From positions 1-64,000 of the forward strand of contig JAZOBE010000015.1 of assembly GCA_045595785.1 (NCBI GenBank): a stretch of DNA of 64,000 bases. The letters are read 5' to 3'. A program made the position numbers and the translations under genes. This stretch comes from SFLA01 sp045595785 (lineage in GTDB: Bacteria; Bacillota; Clostridia; Oscillospirales; CAG-382). The notes beneath the pieces are model-generated. The model worked only from the letters and a program-made list of their open reading frames with translations. It had not been told where the DNA came from and searched no databases. Positions 15,785 through 22,973 of this stretch are shown here, one piece after another; position 1 is the stretch's first letter; every line of letters begins with the position of its first letter.

Positions 15785-17655
15785 GAATTCTGAATAATAA
15801 CGGTATTACCGAAACCGATATTTCGGATACCAAAAAAATGTCTCATATTATAAGACACCGCGGCCCCGACCTTGATAACGGTCATACGGGGGACAAGGTG
15901 TGCTTCGGCTTCCGCCGTCTTTCCATTATAGATCTTGAGGGCGGTACACAGCCCTACGTTTCACCTGACGGACGCTATTCCTGCGTTTATAACGGTGAGG
16001 TATATAATTATCTTGAACTGCGCAACGAGCTGCTTGCCAAGGGTGAAAAATTTGAATCCAATTCTGAGATAGAGGTAATGGTTCGTTTGTACTCTCTGTA
16101 TGGCGAAAGCTTTATTTCCCGTCTCCGCGGTATGTTTGCGTTTCTTATTTACGACCGTGATACAGGCACTCTTATGGCAGGCAGAGACCCGTTTGGTATA
16201 AAGCCTCTGTATTTCCGTGTGGAAAAGGACCGTACCGTCTTCGCCAGTGAGATGAAAGCGTTTTTCGGTGACAGCGAGTACGAGGGCTTTTCTGTTGATA
16301 ACGCTTTATTACAGCACTATTTTTCCTTCCAGTTCGTGCCTGAGCCTGATACTGTGGGCGGTGATATAAAAAGCGTGCCCAAGGGCTCGTATATGCTTAT
16401 AAACGGCGACAAGCGCGAGACATTTTCTTATTGGAAACCCGTCTTTTCCCCTGACCGTACCGGAACTTATGACAGTCGTAAAAAAGCTCTCCGCGAGGCG
16501 GTGGAGGAATCTGTGCGTTACCATATGCTGGCAGACGTTCCTGTGGGAAGCTTTCTTTCCTCAGGCGTGGATTCTGCAATTATTACCGCCGTTGCATCCA
16601 AGCTTCAGCCGGGTATAAAGGCGTTTACCGTTGGTTTTGACGTTAAGGGCTTTTCCGAAATAGAGGACGCTTGCGAAATATCCAAGCATCTGGATATTGA
16701 CCATATTACGCTCCGTGCAACTGTTGAGGATTTCAAAGCAGCCTTTGAAAAAACCATATACCACTTGGATTCTCCCGTGGCAGACCCGTCCGTGGTTGCT
16801 ATTTATCTTATTTCCCAAGAAGCGTCAAAGCACGTAAAAACCATTCTTTCGGGTGAGGGAAGTGATGAATTGTTCGGCGGCTACCGTCAGTATGCTACCG
16901 CCGCTCCCAGTGCGCGAATGAATTCTCTGCCCCAATTTATAAAGAGTTTTCTTTTGTTTATCGCAAACCTTATGCCAGACGGTATGAAGGGCAAGGGGTA
17001 CATCACACGCGGTTGCGTTCCCATTGAAAAGCGCTTTGTGGGCGGCTCGTTCATCTTTACTGAACAGCAGAAATCTCACTTCCTTCGCACCTTTGATAAG
17101 GACGTGCACTTTACTCAGCGCACGGAGCATATTTTTGCATCTGCCGCAGGATATACTCCTCTCCAGAAGATGCAGCATTGTGATCTAAACTGTTGGCTCC
17201 CCTCGGATATTCTTGTTAAGGGCGACCGTCTTTCTATGGCTCATTCCCTTGAAGCGCGTGTTCCCTTCCTTGATAAAGAGGTGTTCAAGGCGGCGAGAGT
17301 ATTGCTTGATAGTGATAAAATATCTCACGGCACCACAAAATATATCCTGCGCGATACTTTTTCGGATCTGCTTAACAGCGAAACGGTAGTACGCCCCAAG
17401 AAGGGTTATCCCGTTCCCGTCCGCGTGTGGCTGAAGGATGAACTGTTTGATTGGGCAAAGGATATTCTTGTAAACAACCCCGCACCTCAGTTTATAGATG
17501 AAAAATATATTATAGAGCTTCTTGAAAAGCACGCTTCCGGCAAGGGAGATTATTACCGTCAGATATGGGCAGTCATCGCCTTTATGACATGGTACAGATT
17601 ATACGTTACCGAAGCGGACAAGACAAAAGACAGAATAATTCTTGGCGAGTTTTAA
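15769..17655 (+). CDS. asnB: Asparagine synthase (glutamine-hydrolysing)
   Basis: 628 residues. The N-terminal class II glutaminase domain starts MCGFIGIL; Cys2 becomes the nucleophile after Met removal. It contains IRHRGPD and SCVYNGEVYNY motifs. The C-terminal synthetase domain has the ATP-binding loop FLSSGVDSAIITAVAS and ILSGEGSDELFGGY. It converts aspartate to asparagine using glutamine and ATP. It overlaps the preceding membrane-protein gene by 16 bp and ends in a strong terminator. CGGAGG is the ribosome binding site. An alternative role in amidating cell-wall or secondary-metabolite substrates cannot be excluded. Confidence 0.93.
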   Translation: MCGFIGILNNNGITETDISDTKKMSHIIRHRGPDLDNGHTGDKVCFGFRRLSIIDLEGGTQPYVSPDGRYSCVYNGEVYNYLELRNELLAKGEKFESNSEIEVMVRLYSLYGESFISRLRGMFAFLIYDRDTGTLMAGRDPFGIKPLYFRVEKDRTVFASEMKAFFGDSEYEGFSVDNALLQHYFSFQFVPEPDTVGGDIKSVPKGSYMLINGDKRETFSYWKPVFSPDRTGTYDSRKKALREAVEESVRYHMLADVPVGSFLSSGVDSAIITAVASKLQPGIKAFTVGFDVKGFSEIEDACEISKHLDIDHITLRATVEDFKAAFEKTIYHLDSPVADPSVVAIYLISQEASKHVKTILSGEGSDELFGGYRQYATAAPSARMNSLPQFIKSFLLFIANLMPDGMKGKGYITRGCVPIEKRFVGGSFIFTEQQKSHFLRTFDKDVHFTQRTEHIFASAAGYTPLQKMQHCDLNCWLPSDILVKGDRLSMAHSLEARVPFLDKEVFKAARVLLDSDKISHGTTKYILRDTFSDLLNSETVVRPKKGYPVPVRVWLKDELFDWAKDILVNNPAPQFIDEKYIIELLEKHASGKGDYYRQIWAVIAFMTWYRLYVTEADKTKDRIILGEF

Positions 17656-17675
17656 GAGAAAAAACAAATAACGTT

Positions 17676-17713
17676 AAAAAGCAGGTCCTTTTTTATAAAA
17701 GAGCCTGCTTTTT
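17676..17713 (+). terminator. Terminator of the secA-asnB unit
   Basis: Stem AAAAAGCAGG (17676-17685) with CCTGCTTTTT (17704-17713), extended inward by a T-rich/A-rich pair. It separates asnB from the spoIIA operon. Confidence 0.85.
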
Positions 17714-17789
17714 GTATTGTCTGCCGCAAAAACGGACATAATATGCGTATACCATATAGTATTATATGTATGCACAGGAGGTAAAAAAT

Positions 17790-18110
17790 ATGTATATCGA
17801 TTACAAATTAAAGGGCAACACGCTTACCGCATCCCTCCACGGGGAGATAGACCATCACTCTGCTGTAATGGCTCGTAATGAAATAGACTCCGAGATAGAC
17901 CGTGTAAAGGCACAGGGACTTGCGCTGGACCTTTCGGACATTTCCTTTTGCGATTCGTCGGGGCTTGGTCTGGTAATGGGAAGACTTAAAAAAATGCGCT
18001 CGTCCGGCGGAAGCGCGGTGGTGGTAAACCCGTCCGAGCGAGTGGAAAAGGTGCTTCGTTTGGCTGGGATAGATACTCTTATGCCCATTAAAAAGGAGGA
18101 AAGAAAATGA
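17790..18110 (+). CDS. spoIIAA: Anti-sigma F factor antagonist SpoIIAA
   Basis: 106 residues of the STAS fold. The phosphorylation site is in CDSSGLG (second Ser, S57), as in Bacillus SpoIIAA. Dephosphorylated SpoIIAA binds SpoIIAB and frees sigma F in the forespore. The ATG at 17790 has CAGGAGG upstream; an ATG 24 bp earlier in frame does not. It overlaps spoIIAB by 4 bp. I see no clear sigma-H promoter (no AGGA...GAAT pair) in the 75 bp upstream. The phosphatase spoIIE is not in this window. Confidence 0.95.
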   Translation: MYIDYKLKGNTLTASLHGEIDHHSAVMARNEIDSEIDRVKAQGLALDLSDISFCDSSGLGLVMGRLKKMRSSGGSAVVVNPSERVEKVLRLAGIDTLMPIKKEERK

Positions 18111-18550
18111 AGGAAAACCCCATAAACCGTTTCAAGGCGGAATTTCCCGCAAAAAGCATAAACGAAGGCTATGCCCGTATGGTGGCGGCGGCATTCGTAT
18201 CCCAGCTTGACCCCACCGTTGCAGACCTTGCAGATATAAAGACGGCTGTAAGCGAAGCGGTCACCAACTGTATAGTTCACGCATATCGTGATGCATCCGG
18301 GTATTGTCCCGTATACATAACGGGCGTGTATTACGCCGACGGACGCACGGTGATAACGGTACGGGATAAAGGTTGCGGCATTCCCGATATAAATCAGGCG
18401 CTTACTCCATTGTATACCTCTGATCCTGCGGGGGAACGAAGCGGAATGGGCTTTACGATAATGGAAAGCTTTTGTGATAAAATGACCGTGTCTTCTCGTG
18501 TGGGAAAGGGGACTACCGTACGGCTGGTGAAGAAAATTGTTCGTCCGTAA
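18107..18550 (+). CDS. spoIIAB: Anti-sigma F factor / serine kinase SpoIIAB
   Basis: 147 residues of the GHKL (HATPase_c) fold: N-box SEAVTNCIVHAY (N54), G1 box RDKGCGIPD (D87) and GERSGMGF ATP lid. It binds and inhibits sigma F and phosphorylates SpoIIAA using ATP. Its ATG overlaps the spoIIAA stop (ATGA), and the last 14 bp overlap sigF. Order and overlaps match the canonical spoIIA operon. Confidence 0.96.
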   Translation: MKENPINRFKAEFPAKSINEGYARMVAAAFVSQLDPTVADLADIKTAVSEAVTNCIVHAYRDASGYCPVYITGVYYADGRTVITVRDKGCGIPDINQALTPLYTSDPAGERSGMGFTIMESFCDKMTVSSRVGKGTTVRLVKKIVRP

Positions 18551-19241
18551 TCCAAATACCGTCGAGCTTATCCTGGCGGCACAAAAGGGAGACGAGCAGG
18601 CTTTGGATATTCTTGTAAGAGAGAATATGGGCTTGGTGAAGTCCATCGCTTTCCGATTTCGAGACAGATGCGAGACAGATGACCTTATCCAGCTTGGTGT
18701 CATAGGGCTTATAAAAGCCATACGAGGCTTTTCTCCCGAAAAGGAGACGGTTCTGTCTACCTATGCGGTTCCTCTCATTACGGGGGAAATAAAACGGTTT
18801 CTGCGTGATGACGGCACTGTTAAAGTATCCCGCGAGCTGAAAAAGCGCGGACGCATAGTACTTAAAATGCGGGAAAGCATTATTGCGGAAACAGGTGAAG
18901 AGCCAACACTTAAGGTTTTGGCGGAAAAATGCTCTCTTTCCGAGGAGCAAACTCTCGAAGCTCTCGACTGTGCTTTGCCCGTAATGTCCTTTTCCGCGCC
19001 TGCAGGGGAAAAGACTCTTGAGGAATATATAGGAGAGGATCACGTTGAGCCTCTGACCGAAAGTATTGCTTTAAGACAAGCTGTAAGCCGACTTCCGCCG
19101 GAGGAGCGCACCTTGGTGGATTGCCGCTTTTACCGCGGTATGTCCCAACAGCAGACCGGCGTGCTTCTGGGATGTACCCAAGTAAAAATATCCCGTATGG
19201 AAAAAAGGATAATGGAAAAATTAAGACAACAGCTGGAATAA
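18537..19241 (+). CDS. sigF: Sporulation RNA polymerase sigma factor SigF (SpoIIAC)
   Basis: 234 residues. Region 2 (GDEQALDILVRENMGLVKSIAFRF, then DLIQLGVIGLIKAIRGF), region 3 (GEIKRFLRDDGTVKVSRELKK) and region 4 (QQQTGVLLGCTQVKISRMEKR) make a standard forespore sigma factor that turns on early forespore genes. The only usable start is a TTG at 18537, inside spoIIAB, because the frame is closed just upstream by a TGA. The Shine-Dalgarno there (GGTGAAG) is poor, so synthesis is probably coupled to spoIIAB translation. Confidence 0.95.
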   Translation: MFVRNPNTVELILAAQKGDEQALDILVRENMGLVKSIAFRFRDRCETDDLIQLGVIGLIKAIRGFSPEKETVLSTYAVPLITGEIKRFLRDDGTVKVSRELKKRGRIVLKMRESIIAETGEEPTLKVLAEKCSLSEEQTLEALDCALPVMSFSAPAGEKTLEEYIGEDHVEPLTESIALRQAVSRLPPEERTLVDCRFYRGMSQQQTGVLLGCTQVKISRMEKRIMEKLRQQLE

Positions 19242-19428
19242 AAAACGCCCGAGCATATGCGTTATGTCCTAAAGGACAGTTTTTGTTATGATATAGCAGA
19301 TAGACAAACGATTACAATCAGGAACTCGCACAAATGCGCGCTTACTCACCACCAACGGTGGTTGCGCCATGAAGAATATAAACATTTAACCGCCGAGAGC
19401 AACCAAACGATGCTCTCGGCATATTTTA
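19242..19428. other. Gene-free stretch with three hairpins between sigF and the ECF gene
   Basis: Contains a weak terminator-like hairpin for sigF (TGTCC-TAAA-GGACA at 19265-19278, followed by GTTTTTG), a second hairpin (ACCACC-AAC-GGTGGT inside a GCGC/GCGC frame, around 19350-19375), a seven-codon reading frame ATG...TAA just after it, and a strong 10-bp hairpin GCCGAGAGCA/TGCTCTCGGC (about 19392-19420). The last could end the convergent ECF transcript. No protein gene is supported. Confidence 0.45.
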
Positions 19429-21153
19429 TTACTTTTGAATAATAATCGTTGTTAGCGACTTCTTCTGATCTTCCGTGGGTTCTTTTAATTTACCGTTGGC
19501 AATCAAGGTTTTAATACAGTGCAGTATAAACCACCCATCACTATAAAAAGTATATTGGAGACCGTATTTTTTCATGGTTTGCAACTGTTTCGGGGTTTCT
19601 TTAAGAATTGCATCGACATACGCTTTTTTCAAATTTTCAAACTCGGTCCGATGCTTTTCTTTTATATGGTCACCGATCTCTATAAGCTGTCTGTTTATTT
19701 CTGCATCAGAAAGACAGAGGCAGCGGAATTTAATTTTATAGTCTCCCAAATCTTCACTGGAAATAAAACTGTCGCCAAATCCTGCGCTGACATCACTCAG
19801 CAATCCACGTTCCCGTGTCAGCACTGAAATATATCCTCTTTCACAAAGATACGCATAGCCTTCAGGGGATAAAGTATCACCATTCAAATAAATATTTAAC
19901 AACGACAAATCATGATGGATGGTTCTCTGATAATCCTCATCGACACGTTTTTTCGACCATTCGGAATCAATCGTCCATACCTTGAATTTTTCACCAAAAC
20001 CATTCCAACAAGGGCCGCAAAAACGTTTTATACTATCAAAGTACATCGGAGATGCAACATCGTGCGGAATAATCGAAGCATAACAAATATTCTCCCCACC
20101 ATCCGGTCGTGTGGTAGCGGCCTCCTCAAATGTTGTGCTCTCATCCATCAATTCACTGCCGCTCATAGCTGCAATGTACGGGATGAGTGCCCACAACATA
20201 AAGTTTTTGTCCTTAGGCGGATCATAAGTAAAGCTAAATGGTTCCGTCGCACCTCCCCATATTCTGCCATCATCCAATATTCCTGAATTCATCAGTTCAT
20301 CAAACAATTCATTCGAAAATATGTCTGCTACCTTAAAATACATCTGATCGTGTAAATGATTAAGTTCGGTTGTGCTTTCCTCAAGCAGTATGTTGCAAAG
20401 ATATTTGTCACCGATTTTAGTTAATAGTCCATATTCTTCAAGGCGTTCGACTTCATTTTCCACATATACGGGAGAAACTCCCAGTTCTTCTGCAATTTCA
20501 TTGACTGTTTTGGCTTCTTTCAAAACTGCATATTCAATATTCTGCGCAATAAGGGAATCGAAAAATTTTGCGGGAGAGCCTTTCGTACCGACAGAACCGC
20601 TGAAACCGCACAAGTCAAATTTTATCGGATTAAATTTCAGTTCACTTGTTTTTCTCATAGTATCCATACCTCGTTTTAATTCTTTTTTCGCTTCAAACAA
20701 GTGCCACTTGACTGTGCCGAGAGGAATATCAAGATCTTTAGCGATATCGGCTTGTTTACTGTTCTCAAAATAGTATGCAATCACGATTTTGCGTTGGAGC
20801 TTTGAAAGATATGCGATTTCACCTTGCAATTTGCGAATGGTATCGGCATTGTCGTCGTCACCAAAAACGGAATCGGGATTGGCAATGATCTCTGATACCT
20901 CATCAATAGATACACCTATCACGCTTTTAGCGGTATCTCTGTAGTAATTGCTGAGCGAATTATGGGCAATCGTCCAAATAAATTTGCTAACGTCTCCAAT
21001 ATCGTCTTTAATCAAAAGCGCACGGAACGCTTTGAGCACGATATCCTGCGATAGATCTTCCGCATCGTGTGCATTTTTACACCGTTTTAATGCAAAGCCG
21101 AATATGGGCTTGAGATATTCAGTTATAATTTTTTCAGCGTCTTGTCTGTTCAC
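19429..21153 (-). CDS. ECF-type sigma factor with a long C-terminal extension
   Basis: 574 residues, about three times the usual ECF length. Residues 1-75 are sigma region 2 (KRCKNAHDAEDLSQDIVLKAF, then IWTIAHNSLSNYYRD). Residues 110-162 are region 4 (LSKLQRKIVIAYYFENSKQADIAKDLDIPLGTVKWHLF). A linker with GFSGSVGT leads to a second helix-turn-helix (about 205-255, KTVNEIAEELGVSPVYVENEVERLEEYGLL), then about 320 residues of unrecognised soluble sequence. No transmembrane segment and no adjacent anti-sigma gene, so the C-terminal part may be the sensor. Start GTG at 21153. Its promoter looks ECF-dependent (21186-21212). The gene is more AT-rich than its neighbours and may be a recent arrival. 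Confidence 0.85.
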   Translation of the reverse strand: MNRQDAEKIITEYLKPIFGFALKRCKNAHDAEDLSQDIVLKAFRALLIKDDIGDVSKFIWTIAHNSLSNYYRDTAKSVIGVSIDEVSEIIANPDSVFGDDDNADTIRKLQGEIAYLSKLQRKIVIAYYFENSKQADIAKDLDIPLGTVKWHLFEAKKELKRGMDTMRKTSELKFNPIKFDLCGFSGSVGTKGSPAKFFDSLIAQNIEYAVLKEAKTVNEIAEELGVSPVYVENEVERLEEYGLLTKIGDKYLCNILLEESTTELNHLHDQMYFKVADIFSNELFDELMNSGILDDGRIWGGATEPFSFTYDPPKDKNFMLWALIPYIAAMSGSELMDESTTFEEAATTRPDGGENICYASIIPHDVASPMYFDSIKRFCGPCWNGFGEKFKVWTIDSEWSKKRVDEDYQRTIHHDLSLLNIYLNGDTLSPEGYAYLCERGYISVLTRERGLLSDVSAGFGDSFISSEDLGDYKIKFRCLCLSDAEINRQLIEIGDHIKEKHRTEFENLKKAYVDAILKETPKQLQTMKKYGLQYTFYSDGWFILHCIKTLIANGKLKEPTEDQKKSLTTIIIQK

Positions 21154-21185
21154 TTGTTTGTACCTCGTTGAAAGCTTTCACCCAT

Positions 21186-21212
21186 ATAGACACGGATTCT
21201 CCAAAAGGTTGG
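21186..21212 (-). promoter_or_regulatory. Candidate autoregulated ECF promoter
   Basis: On the minus strand CCAACC (21207-21212), a 15-bp spacer beginning TTTTGG, then GTCTAT (21186-21191). The AAC...GTC pair matches the general ECF promoter form, and it lies 33 bp before the ECF gene. A TATAAT further upstream (around 21224-21232) may provide basal sigma-A expression. Confidence 0.5.
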
Positions 21213-21297
21213 AACTTTTTTATAATTATATCATAAATTTGTGAATTGGTCTACGTAAAAAGTACTTGTGTCTGCATAAGCAGTGCTTGTAAAGAAA

Positions 21298-21330
21298 AAA
21301 GGACGAAGAATTTTGGGTTCTTCGTCCTTT
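21298..21330 (-). terminator. Terminator of the serC-to-cyclophilin operon
   Basis: A perfect 13-bp stem (21298-21310 with 21318-21330) with a seven-base loop, followed on the minus strand by TTTCTTT. Confidence 0.9.
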
Positions 21331-21398
21331 CCTATCGGTAAGCAACATATTCTTAAAACTGTACTTAAGAACACGCACCATATCGGGCGTTTTTGTTA

Positions 21399-22097
21399 TT
21401 ATTTCTTTTCTTCCGTGCGTATTTTTATGCTTTTGATAATAGGCTGGTCATCAGGATCGGTAGCGCCGTTATATCCTTGGGGCACGGTTTCGCATATTTC
21501 GTCTACTACTTCCATACCGCTTATAACATGTCCGAAAGCAGCGTACTTTCCGTCAAGGCTTTCAGTGCTGTCCTCGTGCACGATAAAGAACTGACAGCTT
21601 GCGCTGTTGTAAGCCTCTGCACGTGCCATAGAGATAACGCCTCTTACGTGGGAAATGGGGTTATCAAAACCGTTTTCGGCAAATTCGCCTTCAACAGTTT
21701 TGCCTGCGTTACCGGTGCTGTCTCCGTTAGGGTCGCCGCCCTGAATCATAAATCCTTCCATAATGCGGTGAAATGTAAGTCCATCATAAAAACCGCTTTG
21801 TGCAAGGGATATAAAATTGCTTACAGTCTTGGGTGCGGCGCTTTGGTCAAGCTTTACGGTAATGGTGCCGTAATCCTTAACTTCAATATCCGCATAATAG
21901 GTAAGGTCGGGGTCTGCTTCCACGTAGGTCACAACGATATCGCTTCTGTCGGGCTGTTCCTCATCGCAGGAAGTAACGCCTACAATAATTCCTATAAGCA
22001 ACGCGACACATAGCGCGGCAATAACACAGTAGGTTATTATTTTCTTTCGCTGCTCGGCCTTTCTTTGCTGTGCGGCATACTTGCTTTTCTTAGACAT
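21399..22097 (-). CDS. Membrane-anchored peptidyl-prolyl isomerase (cyclophilin type)
   Basis: 232 residues. A basic N-terminus (MSKKSKYAAQQRKAEQRKK) leads into one transmembrane helix (about 20-42), leaving the cyclophilin domain outside the cell. The domain has FHRIMEGFMIQGGDP, GEFAENGF, GVISMARA and SASCQFFIVHED, including the catalytic Arg of FHR and the Q-F-F-I motif. It catalyses proline cis-trans isomerisation and probably assists folding of exported proteins. AAAGGA precedes the ATG. Last gene of the serC-serA-polA-rsmI run. Confidence 0.92.
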   Translation of the reverse strand: MSKKSKYAAQQRKAEQRKKIITYCVIAALCVALLIGIIVGVTSCDEEQPDRSDIVVTYVEADPDLTYYADIEVKDYGTITVKLDQSAAPKTVSNFISLAQSGFYDGLTFHRIMEGFMIQGGDPNGDSTGNAGKTVEGEFAENGFDNPISHVRGVISMARAEAYNSASCQFFIVHEDSTESLDGKYAAFGHVISGMEVVDEICETVPQGYNGATDPDDQPIIKSIKIRTEEKK

Positions 22098-22141
22098 ATA
22101 TTAATTCCTTTCAAGCGAATTGTTTTTTGGGGTGCTTTTTT

Positions 22142-22972
22142 CTAATTCAATTCTTTATATATTTCGTTTTTTGGCACGCCTCTGTCCTTTGCCACAGCCT
22201 TTGTGGCATCCATCTTGGAAAGACCGAGGTTAACATAATGCTCAAAATGCTGCTCTACCGTCATATCAGACCAGAACATATCGCTTTCATCGGCTTCGTA
22301 TCCGTGAACGATAAGCACAAATTCACCCTTGGGATTGATCTCGCCGCTTGCAAAGCCTTCCTTTATCTCTGAAAGGGTGAGGGAAAAATACTTTTCGTTC
22401 AGCTTTGTAATTTCCTTTGCCAGCACTGCCTCTCTGTCACCGAAGAAGCTAATAAGGTCGGTAAGGTCTTTTTCGGTATCGTGAGGGGAGACGTGGAATA
22501 TCATAGTTCTCGTATCCTTGCAGACCGAGCGCAGATATTCTTCTCTTTCCTTGTTGGACTGGGGCAAAAATCCCTCAAAAGAGAAGCGTCGGGACGGCAT
22601 TCCGCTTGCAGAAAGTGCGGTTATTGCGGCGCAGGGACCGGGCAAAGCAATTACGTTTATGCCTGCCTTGCGGCATTTTCGCACCAGATCCTCACCGGGA
22701 TCGGACACTGCAGGTGTACCTGCATCGGTAACCAAAGCGCAGTCCTCACCGTCAAGAATACGGTTAACAATAGCCTTTCCGCTTTTTTCCTTGTTGTGCT
22801 CGTGGTAGCTTACCAGATTGGAATGAATATTCAAAAGCTGTAAAAGCCTGCCGCTTACACGGGTATCCTCCGCCGCCACAAAATGTACTTTTTCAAGCAC
22901 CTCTTTTGCCCGTGCGGTGATATCGTTCATATTTCCGATAGGGGTGGGGACAACGTAAAGTGTTCCTGCCAT
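22142..22972 (-). CDS. rsmI: 16S rRNA (cytidine(1402)-2'-O)-methyltransferase RsmI
   Basis: 276 residues. LYVVPTPIGNMNDITARA, AAEDTRVSGRLL, ALVTDAGTPAVSDPGEDLVR and ALPGPCAAITALSASGM are signature motifs of the tetrapyrrole-methylase-fold RsmI family. It 2'-O-methylates C1402 in the ribosomal P site. The ATG at 22972, with GGGAG upstream, comes immediately after the polA stop at 22974; an in-frame ATG 21 bp earlier lacks a ribosome binding site. Confidence 0.95.
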   Translation of the reverse strand: MAGTLYVVPTPIGNMNDITARAKEVLEKVHFVAAEDTRVSGRLLQLLNIHSNLVSYHEHNKEKSGKAIVNRILDGEDCALVTDAGTPAVSDPGEDLVRKCRKAGINVIALPGPCAAITALSASGMPSRRFSFEGFLPQSNKEREEYLRSVCKDTRTMIFHVSPHDTEKDLTDLISFFGDREAVLAKEITKLNEKYFSLTLSEIKEGFASGEINPKGEFVLIVHGYEADESDMFWSDMTVEQHFEHYVNLGLSKMDATKAVAKDRGVPKNEIYKELN

Positions 22973-22973
22973 G

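Noticed and set aside
19429..21398. Prophage or integrative element around the ECF gene
   Set aside because: No integrase, transposase or direct-repeat attachment sites; only base composition hints at transfer.
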